DNA of 64,000 nt from Streptomyces actinomycinicus. GTDB taxonomy: Bacteria; Actinomycetota; Actinomycetes; Streptomycetales; Streptomycetaceae. The DNA is taken from assembly GCF_016741775.1 (NCBI RefSeq), contig NZ_JAERRK010000001.1, forward strand, positions 434,001 to 498,000, read 5' to 3'. The position numbers were made by a program, and so were the translations under genes. Positions 45,101 to 54,118 of this stretch are shown piece by piece. The notes under the pieces were generated by a model, which was not told the DNA's origin, did not search any database, and saw only the letters and a program-made list of their open reading frames with translations. The stretch's first letter is position 1; every line of letters starts with the position of its first letter.

Positions 45101-46237
45101 GTGGCCACGGACTACTACGCCGTTCTCGGCGTGCGCCGCGACGCGTCGCAGGATGAGATCAAGAAGGCGTTCCGTCGGCTCGCGCGCGAGCTGCACCCGG
45201 ACGTCAACCCGGATCCGAAGACCCAGGAGCGGTTCAAGGAGATCAACGCCGCTTACGAGGTGCTGTCGGACCCGCAGAAGAAGCAGGTCTACGACCTCGG
45301 CGGCGACCCGCTCTCCCAGTCCGGCGGCGCCGGCGCGGGCGGCTTCGGGGCCGGCGGCTTCGGTAACTTCTCGGACATCATGGACGCGTTCTTCGGTACG
45401 GCGTCGCAGCGCGGGCCGCGCTCGCGCACCCGGCGCGGCCAGGACGCGATGATCCGGATCGAGGTCGAGCTGGACGAGGCGGCCTTCGGGACGACCAAGG
45501 ACATCCAGGTCGACACCGCGGTCGTCTGCAACACCTGCAACGGCGAGGGCGCGGCTCCGGGCACGTCGGCCCAGACGTGTGACATGTGCCGTGGCCGCGG
45601 TGAGGTCTCCCAGGTCACCCGGTCCTTCCTGGGCCAGGTCATGACCTCCCGGCCCTGCCCCCAGTGCCAGGGCTTCGGCACGGTCGTGCCGACGCCGTGT
45701 CCGGAGTGCGCCGGCGACGGCCGCGTCCGCTCGCGGCGCACGCTCACCGTGAAGATCCCGGCCGGTGTCGACAACGGCACGCGGATCCAGCTCGCCGGGG
45801 AGGGCGAGGTCGGGCCGGGCGGCGGTCCGGCCGGTGACCTGTACGTCGAGATCCACGAGCTGCCGCACGCGGTGTTCCAGCGGCGCGGTGACGACCTGCA
45901 CTGCACGGTCACCATCCCGATGACCGCGGCGGCCCTCGGCACCAAGGTGCCGCTGGAGACCCTGGACGGCATGGAGGAGGTCGACATCCGGCCCGGTACG
46001 CAGTCCGGGCAGTCGATCCCGCTGCACGGCCGGGGCGTCACGCACCTGCGTGGCGGCGGCCGGGGTGACCTGATCGTGCACGTCGAGGTCACCACGCCGA
46101 CCAAGCTCGATCCCGAGCAGGAGCGGTTGCTGCGGGAGCTGGCCAAGTTGCGGGGTGAGGAGCGGCCGCAGGGGCAGTTCCAGCCGGGGCAGCAGGGGCT
46201 GTTCTCCCGGCTGAAGGACGCGTTCAACGGGCGCTGA
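45101..46237 (+). CDS. dnaJ: Chaperone protein DnaJ
   Basis: A 378-residue type I DnaJ: J-domain with HPD (about 31-33), Gly-rich linker, four zinc-binding CxxCxGxG repeats (CNTCNGEG, CDMCRGRG, CPQCQGFG, CPECAGDG, about 144-215) and the C-terminal substrate domain. It delivers clients to DnaK. Streptomyces carry two copies; this one, linked to hrcA, corresponds to DnaJ2. GTG 45101 follows the hrcA stop without a gap. Confidence 0.98.
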   Translation: MATDYYAVLGVRRDASQDEIKKAFRRLARELHPDVNPDPKTQERFKEINAAYEVLSDPQKKQVYDLGGDPLSQSGGAGAGGFGAGGFGNFSDIMDAFFGTASQRGPRSRTRRGQDAMIRIEVELDEAAFGTTKDIQVDTAVVCNTCNGEGAAPGTSAQTCDMCRGRGEVSQVTRSFLGQVMTSRPCPQCQGFGTVVPTPCPECAGDGRVRSRRTLTVKIPAGVDNGTRIQLAGEGEVGPGGGPAGDLYVEIHELPHAVFQRRGDDLHCTVTIPMTAAALGTKVPLETLDGMEEVDIRPGTQSGQSIPLHGRGVTHLRGGGRGDLIVHVEVTTPTKLDPEQERLLRELAKLRGEERPQGQFQPGQQGLFSRLKDAFNGR

Positions 46238-46253
46238 GCAGGAGGTGCAGTTC

Positions 46254-46480
46254 AAGGGGCTCCGCCCCTTGGACCCCGCCTGGGGGCTCCGCCCCTTCAA
46301 CCCCGCCAGGGGGCTCCGCCCCCTGGACCCCCGCCTCGCCCACCCACCACCCGACTCGGTCGGCCGGGAGGTGGCCGGGACTTCCCCCGGTTCGGTCGGC
46401 CGACAGGTGGCCGGGACTTCCTCCGGTTCGGTCGGCCGGGAGGTGGCCTGGACGTGTTCGGTTCGGGGGCGGGAAGTGGC
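46254..46480. repeat. Composite repeat: three GGGGCTCCGCCCC hairpins plus a 36-bp array
   Basis: Three hairpin units of the type GGGGCTCCGCCCC recur every 27 bp (46256, 46283, 46310). They are followed by CTCGGTCGGCCGGGAGGTGG units at 46358, 46394 and 46430 (period 36) and a degenerate fourth unit near 46463. The block fills the 301-bp gap between dnaJ and the next gene and matches the block at 60.3 kb. Confidence 0.9.
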
Positions 46481-46538
46481 ACGTGCCAGGGGTAAGGCCG
46501 GATTCGGACTTGTTCGAAGGACGTGGCACCATGCGGTC

Positions 46539-47615
46539 ATGTCCTCCGCGCTGACCGGTCTCTTCCCCCACCCGATCGTGCAGGCCCCCATGGCGGGCGG
46601 TGTCTCCGTCCCGCAGCTCGCCGCCGCCGTCTGTGAGGCGGGCGGTCTCGGGTTCCTCGCCGCCGGATACAAGACCGCCGACGGCATGTACCAGGAGATC
46701 AAGCAGATACGGGGGCTCACCAGCCGCCCCTTCGGCGTGAACGTCTTCCTGCCGCAGCCCGGGGACACCGAGTCCGGCGCGCTGGAGGTCTACGCGCATC
46801 AGCTGGCCGGTGAGGCCGCCTGGTACGAGACCGAGCTGGGCGACCCCGACAGCGGACGGGACGACGGCTACGAGGCCAAGCTCGCCGTCCTCCTCGACAA
46901 CCCGGTGCCGGTGGTCTCCTTCCACTTCGGCGTGCCGAACCGCGAGGTCTTCGACAGGTTCCGCCGCGCCGGCACCTTCACCCTGGTCACCGCGACCACC
47001 GCCGAGGAGGCCCGCGCGGTCGAGCGGGCCGGCGCGGACGCGGTGATCGCCCAGGGCGTGGAGGCCGGCGGGCACCAGGGCGCCCACCGGGACCTGCCGG
47101 AGAACGACGGCTCCGGCACCGGACTGCTGGCGTTGGTCGCACAGATCCGCGAAGCGGTGCGCATCCCGGTCGTGGCCGCCGGCGGCATCATGCGCGGCAG
47201 CCAGATCGCAGCCGTCCTCGCGGCCGGCGCGAGCGCGGCACAGCTGGGCACGGCGTTCCTCGCCGCCCACGAGTCCGGCGCGCACGCCCTGCACAAGCAG
47301 GCGCTGACCAGCCCCCTGTTCGCGCGCACCGAGCTGACCCGCGCCTTCTCCGGACGCCCGGCGCGCGCCCTGGTCAACCGCTTCGTGCGCGAGCACGGGC
47401 CGTACGCGCCCGCCGCCTATCCCGACGTCCACCACCTGACCGCGCCGCTGCGCAAGGCCGCCGCCAAGGCCGGGGACGCTCAGGGCATGGCCCTGTGGGC
47501 GGGCCAGGGGCACCGGCTGGCCCGGGAGCTGCCCGCCGGGGAGCTGGTGGAAACGCTGGCGGCCGAACTCGCCGCCGCCCGGACAGCGTTGTCGGCCGGG
47601 GGTGACGTCCGATGA
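46539..47615 (+). CDS. Nitronate monooxygenase family FMN protein
   Basis: A 358-residue TIM-barrel flavoprotein. PIVQAPMAGGVSVPQLAAAV at the N-terminus, the signature QGVEAGGHQGAH (about 171-182) and the FMN phosphate site VVAAGGIMRGSQIAAVLAAG (about 210-229) define the family, which oxidises nitronates such as propionate-3-nitronate. Start ATG 46539 is used: CACCAT ends 6 nt upstream, and the frame upstream runs through repeats. The stop overlaps rsmE by four bases. Confidence 0.92.
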   Translation: MSSALTGLFPHPIVQAPMAGGVSVPQLAAAVCEAGGLGFLAAGYKTADGMYQEIKQIRGLTSRPFGVNVFLPQPGDTESGALEVYAHQLAGEAAWYETELGDPDSGRDDGYEAKLAVLLDNPVPVVSFHFGVPNREVFDRFRRAGTFTLVTATTAEEARAVERAGADAVIAQGVEAGGHQGAHRDLPENDGSGTGLLALVAQIREAVRIPVVAAGGIMRGSQIAAVLAAGASAAQLGTAFLAAHESGAHALHKQALTSPLFARTELTRAFSGRPARALVNRFVREHGPYAPAAYPDVHHLTAPLRKAAAKAGDAQGMALWAGQGHRLARELPAGELVETLAAELAAARTALSAGGDVR

Positions 47616-48358
47616 CCGCCCCCGTCTTCGTCGTCGAGCACTTCGACCCGGACGGCCACCGGTACGTCCTGGACGGCCCCGAGGGACGGCACGCGGTCTC
47701 CGTGAAGCGGCTGCAGCCCGGCGAGGAGGTCGTGCTCACCGACGGCGCCGGACGCTACGCCGTGTGCGAGGTGATCGGCAGCGAGGGCAAGGACCGGCTG
47801 ATCGTCCACATGTCCGGTGTGGACGAGGAGCCGGAGCCCAGCCCCCGGATCACCGTCGTCCAGGCGCTCCCCAAGGGCGACCGGGGTGAGGTCGCCGTCG
47901 AGACCATGACCGAGGTCGGTGTCGACGCCATCGTGCCCTGGCAGGCGGCCCGCTGCATCACCCAGTGGAAGGGCGACCGCGGACTGAAGGCCCTCGGCAA
48001 GTGGCGGTCCACCGCCCGTGAGGCCGGCAAGCAGTCCCGCCGGGTCCGCTTCCCCGAGGTCGCGGCCGCGGCGACGACCAGACAGGTGGCCGCGCTCCTG
48101 GCCGGGGCCGACTTCGCCGCCGTACTGCACTCGGACTTCGAGCACGCCAGTGCACACCTCGCCACCGCCGAACTGCCCGCCGAGGGCGAGATCGTGCTCG
48201 TCGTCGGCCCCGAGGGCGGGGTCTCCCGCGACGAGCTGGCGCTCTTCAGGGAGGCGGGCGCCGAGCCGTACGTCCTCGGCCCCTCCGTGTTGCGCACGTC
48301 CACCGCCGGCACCGCCGCCGCGGCCCTCCTCCTGGGCCGTACCGGCCGCTGGTCCTGA
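47612..48358 (+). CDS. rsmE: 16S rRNA (uracil-1498-N3)-methyltransferase
   Basis: A 248-residue SPOUT methyltransferase with an N-terminal PUA-like domain and the C-terminal knot motifs VVGPEGGVS (about 198-206) and LGPSVLRTSTAG (about 225-236). It methylates U1498 of 16S rRNA. In actinobacteria rsmE commonly sits just after hrcA-dnaJ; here one gene intervenes and is translationally coupled to it. Confidence 0.95.
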   Translation: MTAPVFVVEHFDPDGHRYVLDGPEGRHAVSVKRLQPGEEVVLTDGAGRYAVCEVIGSEGKDRLIVHMSGVDEEPEPSPRITVVQALPKGDRGEVAVETMTEVGVDAIVPWQAARCITQWKGDRGLKALGKWRSTAREAGKQSRRVRFPEVAAAATTRQVAALLAGADFAAVLHSDFEHASAHLATAELPAEGEIVLVVGPEGGVSRDELALFREAGAEPYVLGPSVLRTSTAGTAAAALLLGRTGRWS

Positions 48359-48375
48359 CCCGTCGGGAGAACACC

Positions 48376-48768
48376 GTGGAACTCGCCCAAGTCCGGCTCC
48401 TGGTCACCGACTTCCCGGCCTGCTACCGCTTCTACGCCGACGTCCTCGGCCTCAAGCCGCAGTCCGGGGCGACCGAGGGCCCGTACGAGAAGTTCAGCCC
48501 GCACATCGGCTCCGCCGGGATCGCGCTGCAGGACCGGGCGATGATGGCCCGGCTCCTGAACGAGCTGGAGGAGACCGCCACCGGGCACCGCTCCCTGGTC
48601 GTGCTGCGGGTCGACGCCCTCGACCCGTACTGCGCGGAGATCGCCGCTCGGGGCGCCGTCCTGCTGCACGGCCCGGCCCCGATGACCGACCGCATGCGGG
48701 TGGCCCACCTCAAGGACCCCGAGGGCAACCTGGTCGAACTCCAGGAGTGGCTGCTGATGGGCGGCTGA
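48376..48768 (+). CDS. VOC (glyoxalase/bleomycin-resistance fold) family protein
   Basis: A 130-residue protein starting at GTG 48376 with GGGAGAA upstream. Two beta-alpha-beta-beta-beta modules are visible: VRLLVTDFPACYRFYADVLGL at the start and MRVAHLKDPEGNLVELQEW at the end. Members include glyoxalases, dioxygenases and antibiotic-binding proteins. A Glu ligand in the last strand is present, but the first histidine ligand is not obvious, so enzyme activity is uncertain. Confidence 0.88.
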   Translation: MELAQVRLLVTDFPACYRFYADVLGLKPQSGATEGPYEKFSPHIGSAGIALQDRAMMARLLNELEETATGHRSLVVLRVDALDPYCAEIAARGAVLLHGPAPMTDRMRVAHLKDPEGNLVELQEWLLMGG

Positions 48769-48894
48769 CCTCTGCTCCTCCCGGCAGCCGGTGGTGACGG
48801 TGCGTCGAACCGGGGGCGGGCGGTCCGGGCCACGAACGGGTGAGTGGCCGTATGCGGTCTTCCGTGTCGCCCGGGCCGGTGGCACGCTGCCGGT

Positions 48895-49407
48895 ATGGGG
48901 GCATGGAGACGGATACGGCGCGGGCCGCGGGCGGTGGCCGTCGCGGGGCTCGTCGTGGTGGCCACCGGAGCCGCGGTGGCGTGTCAGCCGGGCGGACTCG
49001 GATCGGCGACCGTCGCGTACACCACCGACCAGACCGCGACGGCCGCGCTGGAGCGGCGGCACGTGAACGTCGCCTGGCTCACCTGCACCGGCAGTTACGG
49101 CGGGGACGCGCGCGGCAAAGCGCCCTCACCGACCGAGACCACGGTCGTGAAGGTCGACTGCCAGGGTGAGACGGACGACCGGCGGAAGATCGTCGTCACC
49201 GGGCGGGTGACCAAGGCCGTCGACGGCGCCTGCGTGCGCGGCGACCTCACCGCGAAGGTCGACGGCAGACAGGTCTTCCACGTCGACGGGCTCGGCGACT
49301 GCGACGCCGGGCCGGGACCGACGTACCGCCCGCCGGCCCCGGGCGGGCCCAACCCCACCGTGACCGTCACCGTCACCCGGACCATCTGGCCCGTGCAGGG
49401 CAAGTGA
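48895..49407 (+). CDS. Predicted secreted lipoprotein
   Basis: A 170-residue protein with a basic N-terminus (MGAWRRIRRGPR), a hydrophobic stretch (AVAVAGLVVVATGAAVAC) and a lipobox-like AVAC with cysteine at about 30. The mature part has three further cysteines and ends in a Pro/Thr-rich tail with VTVTVTRT. CACGCT ends 6 nt before ATG 48895. No enzyme family is recognised; a surface-exposed role is inferred from the signal only. Confidence 0.75.
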   Translation: MGAWRRIRRGPRAVAVAGLVVVATGAAVACQPGGLGSATVAYTTDQTATAALERRHVNVAWLTCTGSYGGDARGKAPSPTETTVVKVDCQGETDDRRKIVVTGRVTKAVDGACVRGDLTAKVDGRQVFHVDGLGDCDAGPGPTYRPPAPGGPNPTVTVTVTRTIWPVQGK

Positions 49408-49441
49408 TCGGAACCGGGAGCGGACACACCGGGTCGCTGCG

Positions 49442-49447
49442 TAGAGT
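49442..49447 (+). promoter_or_regulatory. Putative -10 box of tricorn gene
   Basis: TAGAGT ends 6 nt before the GTG at 49454; no Shine-Dalgarno sequence. Confidence 0.5.
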
Positions 49448-49453
49448 GACGGC

Positions 49454-52400
49454 GTGACTCAGGCTGCTCCGACGGGAACGCAATCCGCCGCCTACCTCCG
49501 ATTTCCGCATCTGCACGGGGACTTGGTGGCCTTCGTCGCCGAGGACGACGTCTGGCTCGCGCCGCTCGACGGGGGCCGGGCCTGGCGGGTCAGCGCCGAC
49601 AACCGGCCGGTGACGCTGCCCCGCATATCGCCCGACGGCAGACACCTCGCCTGGACCTCCACCCGGGACGGCGCACCCGAGGTGCACGTGGCGCCGCTCG
49701 ACGGCGGGCCCGCCGAGCGGCTGACGTACTGGGGCAACCGCCGTACCGAGGTACGCGGCTGGACCGCGGACGGGAGGGTGCTCGCGCTCGGCGCACAGGG
49801 CCGGCACAGTCTCCGGCACACCTGGGCGCACGCCGTCCCGCTGGACGGCGGACCGGCCGAGACCCTGCCGTACGGCCCGGTCGGCGACGTGGCGTTCGGC
49901 CCGGCGACCGTCCTGCTGTCCGCCCCCATGGGCCGCGAGGCCGCCTACTGGAAGCGCTACCGGGGCGGCACCGCGGGCAAGTTGTGGATCGACCGGGACG
50001 GCAGCGGGGAGTTCGTGCGGCTGCACGAGGAACTCGACGGGAACATCGAGTGCCCCGTCTGGGCCGGGACGGGAGTCCCCCCGGTCCGCGCGGAGCCGAG
50101 CACGTGGGGGAGGATCGCGTTCCTCTCCGACCACGAGGGCACGGGCGCCGTGTACTCCTCCCTCGCCGACGGCTCCGACCTGCGCCGGCACACCCCGCTC
50201 GGCGGCTTCTACGCCCGGCACGCCGCCGGCGACGGCACCCGGATCGTCTACAGCTCGGCCGGTGAACTGTGGCTGCTGGACGACCTGGAGGGCGCCGAGC
50301 CGCGCCGGCTGGACGTCCGGCTCGGCGGGCCGCGCATCGATCTGCGCCCCCGCCCGGTGAACGCCGGGCACTGGTTCGGCGAGGCGTCTCCCGGACACAC
50401 CGCCCGCGGCAGCGCCGTGTGCGTGCGCGGCGGAGTCCACTGGGTCACCCACCGCTCCGGGCCCGCCCGCGCCCTCGCAGCCACCCCCGGGGTCCGCGCC
50501 CGGATGCCGCGCACCTTCCGCGCCGAGGGCGAGGAGTGGGTGGTGTGGGTGACGGACGCCGAGGGCGACGACGCCCTGGAGTTCGCCCCCGCGACCGGCA
50601 CCGTCCCCGGCTCCCCGCCCCGCCGGCTCGCCGCGGGACAGCTCGGCCGGGTCCTGGAGCTGGCCATGGCACCCGACGGCAGCCGGGCGGCCGTCGCCGC
50701 GCACGACGGCCGGCTGCTGCTCGTCGAGCGGGAGACCGGCGAGGTCCGCGAGGTGGACCGCAGCGACGACGGCGAGGTCTCCGGCCTCGCCTTCTCACCC
50801 GACTCCGCCTGGCTCGCCTGGGCCCACCCGGGACCCCGCCCGCTCTCCCAGCTGCGCATCGCCCACACCACCGACCTCTCGGTCACCGAGGCGACCCCGC
50901 TCCGCTTCCAGGACTACGCGCCCGCCTTCACCCTCGACGGCAAGCACCTCGCGTTCCTCTCCAACCGGGCCTTCGACCCGGTCTACGACGAACACGTCTT
51001 CGATCTCGCCTTCGTGGTCGGCACCCGCCCGCACCTGATCACCCTGGCCGCCGTCACACCCTCGCCGTTCGGCCCGCAACGCCACGGCCGGCCCTTCGAG
51101 ACGCCCGACAAGGACGAGACCCCCGACAGCGAGGGCACCCCCGCCACCCGCATCGACCTCGAAGGCCTCGCCGACCGGATCGTGCCCTTCCCGGTGGAGG
51201 CCGGCCGCTACTCCGGGCTGCGGGCCGCCAAGGACGGCGTGCTCTGGCTGCGCCACCCCGTGCACGGCGTGCTCGGCGCGTCCCGTGCCCACCCCGAGGA
51301 TCCCGCCCCGCACAGCGAGCTGGAGCGCTACGACCTGGCCCAGCGCCGCCTGGAACACCTCGCGTCCGATGCCGATCACATCGAGGTCAGCGGCGACGGC
51401 AAACGCGTCCTGCTGTGGAGCGACGGTCGGCTGCGGGTCGTGCCCAGCGACCGCCGCACCGGCTCCGACGACGACGGCGACACCAGCGTCACCGTCGACC
51501 TGGCCCGCGTCCGGCAGACCGTCGACCCGGCCGCCGAGTGGCGGCAGATGTACGACGAGACCGGCCGCCTCATGCGCGACCACTACTGGCGGCCCGACCT
51601 CGGCGGCGTCGACTGGGACGGCGTCCTCGCCCGCTACCGCCCGCTGCTCGCCCGGCTCGCCACCCACAGCGACCTCGTCGACGTGCTGTGGGAGGTGCAC
51701 GGCGAACTCGGCACCTCGCACGCCTACGTCACCCCGTCCGGCGGCTCCGGGGGCGCCCGGCACGGCCTGCTCGGCGCCGACATCTCCCGTCACCCGGACG
51801 GCAGTTGGCGCATCGACCGCATCCTGCCCGCGGAGACCTCCGACCCGGACGCCCGCTCCCCGCTGGCCGCACCCGGCGTCGCCGTCCGCCCCGGTGACGC
51901 GATCATCGCCGTGGCCGGTCACCCCGTGGACCCGGTGACGGGCCCCGGCCCGCTGCTGGCCGGCACGGTCGGCCACCCCGTCGAACTGACGGTCTCCCCG
52001 GCCGCCGGCGGCGAACCCCGGCACACGGTCGTCGTCCCCGTCGCCGACGAGGAGGCCCTGCGCTACCACGCCTGGGTCGCCGGCCGCCGCGCCCACGTCC
52101 ACGCGGCCTCCGGCGGCCGGCTCGGCTACCTCCACGTCCCCGACATGCAGGCCCCCGGGTGGGCCCAGATCCACCGCGACCTGCGCGTGGAGGTCACCCG
52201 GGAGGGTCTGGTGGTCGACGTGCGCGAGAACCGGGGCGGCCACACCTCGCAGCTCGTGGTCGAGAAGCTGGCCCGCCGGGTCATCGGCTGGGACCTGCCC
52301 CGGGGCATGCGCCCCACCAGCTACCCGCTGGACGCACCGCGCGGCCCGGTCGTGGCCGTGGCCAACGAGTTCTCCGGCTCCGACGGCGACATCGTCAACG

Positions 52401-52705
52401 CGGCCATCAAGGCCCTCGGCATCGGCCCGGTCGTCGGCACCCGCACCTGGGGCGGTGTCATCGGCATCGACAGCCGCTACCACCTGGTCGACGGCACCCT
52501 GGTCACCCAGCCGAAGTACGCGATCTGGCTGGAGGGCCAGGGCTGGGACGTGGAGAACCACGGGGTGGATCCGGACGTGGAGGTGGTGCAGCGGCCGCAG
52601 GACTGGGTGGAGGGGAGAGACGCACAACTGGACGCGGCGATCGCGCTCGCGCTGGAGGCACTGGACGCGGAGCCGGCGAAGACCCCGCCGCAGCTGCCGG
52701 CGTAG
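49454..52705 (+). CDS. Tricorn protease (S41 family)
   Basis: A 1083-residue intracellular protease that trims peptides released by larger proteases such as the proteasome. It has an N-terminal six-bladed and a second seven-bladed beta-propeller (about 20-660, DGRHLAWTS-type repeats), a C1 domain, a PDZ-like domain (about 755-855) and the C2 catalytic domain. Catalytic residues are visible by comparison with Thermoplasma tricorn: Ser755-His756 in GTSHAYV, nucleophile Ser976 in GSDGD and Glu1034 in VENHG. A 16-residue segment encoded by a dispersed repeat (50066-50113) lies in the first propeller. Confidence 0.95.
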   Translation: MTQAAPTGTQSAAYLRFPHLHGDLVAFVAEDDVWLAPLDGGRAWRVSADNRPVTLPRISPDGRHLAWTSTRDGAPEVHVAPLDGGPAERLTYWGNRRTEVRGWTADGRVLALGAQGRHSLRHTWAHAVPLDGGPAETLPYGPVGDVAFGPATVLLSAPMGREAAYWKRYRGGTAGKLWIDRDGSGEFVRLHEELDGNIECPVWAGTGVPPVRAEPSTWGRIAFLSDHEGTGAVYSSLADGSDLRRHTPLGGFYARHAAGDGTRIVYSSAGELWLLDDLEGAEPRRLDVRLGGPRIDLRPRPVNAGHWFGEASPGHTARGSAVCVRGGVHWVTHRSGPARALAATPGVRARMPRTFRAEGEEWVVWVTDAEGDDALEFAPATGTVPGSPPRRLAAGQLGRVLELAMAPDGSRAAVAAHDGRLLLVERETGEVREVDRSDDGEVSGLAFSPDSAWLAWAHPGPRPLSQLRIAHTTDLSVTEATPLRFQDYAPAFTLDGKHLAFLSNRAFDPVYDEHVFDLAFVVGTRPHLITLAAVTPSPFGPQRHGRPFETPDKDETPDSEGTPATRIDLEGLADRIVPFPVEAGRYSGLRAAKDGVLWLRHPVHGVLGASRAHPEDPAPHSELERYDLAQRRLEHLASDADHIEVSGDGKRVLLWSDGRLRVVPSDRRTGSDDDGDTSVTVDLARVRQTVDPAAEWRQMYDETGRLMRDHYWRPDLGGVDWDGVLARYRPLLARLATHSDLVDVLWEVHGELGTSHAYVTPSGGSGGARHGLLGADISRHPDGSWRIDRILPAETSDPDARSPLAAPGVAVRPGDAIIAVAGHPVDPVTGPGPLLAGTVGHPVELTVSPAAGGEPRHTVVVPVADEEALRYHAWVAGRRAHVHAASGGRLGYLHVPDMQAPGWAQIHRDLRVEVTREGLVVDVRENRGGHTSQLVVEKLARRVIGWDLPRGMRPTSYPLDAPRGPVVAVANEFSGSDGDIVNAAIKALGIGPVVGTRTWGGVIGIDSRYHLVDGTLVTQPKYAIWLEGQGWDVENHGVDPDVEVVQRPQDWVEGRDAQLDAAIALALEALDAEPAKTPPQLPA
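50066..50113 (+). repeat. 48-bp palindromic element in frame inside the tricorn gene
   Basis: Starts ACGGGAGTCCCCCC and ends CACGTGGGGGAGGATC, so the C-run and G-run can pair around a central hairpin. It encodes TGVPPVRAEPSTWGRI. The same element occurs on the minus strand in the MFS gene at 56317-56362. Confidence 0.8.
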
Positions 52706-52791
52706 AGCGGTCCGGGGCCGCATCGGCATGCGGCTCCGCCGCGTGGGCGCGAGAAGCCGCGGACGCCCCGCAGCCGAACGACTAGCATGCC

Positions 52792-52830
52792 CCTGTATTG
52801 ATCACCTGTATCCATCACCTGTATTGATCA
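52792..52830. repeat. 13-bp direct repeat, three copies, upstream of HIT gene
   Basis: CCTGTATTGATCA at 52792 and 52818 and CCTGTATCCATCA at 52805, head to tail. The triple ends 22 bases before the start of the HIT gene and is AT-rich against its surroundings. Confidence 0.9.
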
Positions 52831-52852
52831 CCGGCGAAGGAGAGCGCAGCCC

Positions 52853-53206
52853 ATGGCGGGAGAACCGCAGGACGACTGCCTGTTCTGCAAGATCGTCGCG
52901 GGTACGATCCCGGCGACGATCGTCCGCGAGACGGACACCACCGTCGCCTTCCGGGACATAAACCCCCAGGCACCCACCCACATCCTGGTGATCCCCAAGG
53001 CTCACTACGAGAACGGGGCCGCCCTCGCGGCAGGCGCCCCGCAGATCGCGGCGGACGTCCTCGCGGAGACGCAGGCCGTCGCCGACGAGGAGAAGCTCGA
53101 CAGCTACCGCACGATCTTCAACACGGGCTCCGGTGCAGGCCAGACCGTCTGGCACGCCCACGCGCACGTCCTCGGAGGCCGCGGCCTCCAGTGGCCCCCC
53201 GGGTGA
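52853..53206 (+). CDS. HIT family hydrolase (HINT-like)
   Basis: A 117-residue nucleotide-binding protein. CLFCKIVAGTIPATIV opens the HINT fold and the active site WHAHAHVLGGRGLQW (about 99-113) carries the HxHxHxx motif. Family enzymes split phosphoramidates of AMP. A GGAGAG site precedes ATG 52853. It starts a tight three-gene cluster with the RNase Z-like and deaminase genes. Three 13-bp repeats just upstream may be an operator. Confidence 0.95.
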   Translation: MAGEPQDDCLFCKIVAGTIPATIVRETDTTVAFRDINPQAPTHILVIPKAHYENGAALAAGAPQIAADVLAETQAVADEEKLDSYRTIFNTGSGAGQTVWHAHAHVLGGRGLQWPPG

Positions 53207-53212
53207 GCAGGC

Positions 53213-54118
53213 GTGTCCGTCCGTGAACTGGTGGTCCTCGGCACCGCGAGCCAGGTCCCGACCCGGCACCGCAACCACAACGGCTATCTGCTGCGGTGGG
53301 ACGGCGAGGGCATCCTGTTCGACCCCGGCGAGGGCACACAGCGTCAGATGCTGCGCGCCGGGGTCGCCGCGCACGACCTGAACCGGATCTGCGTCACGCA
53401 CTTCCACGGCGACCACTGCCTGGGCCTCGCGGGAGTCGTCCAGCGGATCAACCTGGACCAGGTGCCGCACGAGGTCACCGCGCACTACCCGCGCTCCGGG
53501 CAGCGCTTCTTCGACCGGCTGCGGTACGCGACGGCGTACCGGGAGACGGTCGGCATCACCGAGGCGCCGGTCGCCGCCGACGGCATCCTCGCGGTGACCC
53601 CCTCGTACACCCTGGAGGCCCGCAGGCTCTCCCACCCCGTGGAGTCCTACGGCTACCGGCTCATCGAGCCCGACGGCCGCCGGATGCTGCCCGGCCGGCT
53701 CGCCGCGCACGGCATCAAGGGCCCGGACGTCGGGCGCCTCCAGCGCGCGGGCCGGCTCGGGGAGGTCACGCTGGAGGACGTCAGCGAGGTGCGGCACGGG
53801 CAGCGGTTCGCGTTCGTCATGGACACCCGGCTCTGCGACGGTGTACACGCCCTCGCCGAGGGCTGCGACCTGCTCGTCATCGAGTCCACGTTCCTCGACG
53901 AGGACGTCCAGCTCGCCGTCGAGCACGGCCATCTGACCGCCGGTCAGGCCGCCGCGGTGGCGCGTGACGCCGGCGTACGGCACCTCGTCCTCACCCACTT
54001 CAGCCAGCGCTACACCGAACCCGAGGAGTTCGAGCGGCAGGCGCGGGCGGCGGGCTTCGAGGGAGAGCTGACCGTGGCCCACGACCTGCTCCGGGTGCCG
54101 GTTCCGAAACGGCGGTGA
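53213..54118 (+). CDS. rnz: Ribonuclease Z-like MBL nuclease
   Basis: A 301-residue beta-lactamase-fold nuclease of the tRNase Z type, which removes 3' trailers from tRNA precursors that lack encoded [26 protein letters not shown] and [11 protein letters not shown] start the fold. [13 protein letters not shown] (about 63-75) is the zinc site, and LTHFSQRY (about 260-267) is the RNase Z C-terminal histidine motif. The tRNA genes in this window lack encoded CCA, in line with a need for it. It overlaps the next gene by four bases. Confidence 0.93.
   Translation: MSVRELVVLGTASQVPTRHRNHNGYLLRWDGEGILFDPGEGTQRQMLRAGVAAHDLNRICVTHFHGDHCLGLAGVVQRINLDQVPHEVTAHYPRSGQRFFDRLRYATAYRETVGITEAPVAADGILAVTPSYTLEARRLSHPVESYGYRLIEPDGRRMLPGRLAAHGIKGPDVGRLQRAGRLGEVTLEDVSEVRHGQRFAFVMDTRLCDGVHALAEGCDLLVIESTFLDEDVQLAVEHGHLTAGQAAAVARDAGVRHLVLTHFSQRYTEPEEFERQARAAGFEGELTVAHDLLRVPVPKRR

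Noticed and set aside
46254..46480. CRISPR array
   Set aside because: The 36-bp units are contiguous tandem repeats with no unique spacers and no cas genes.
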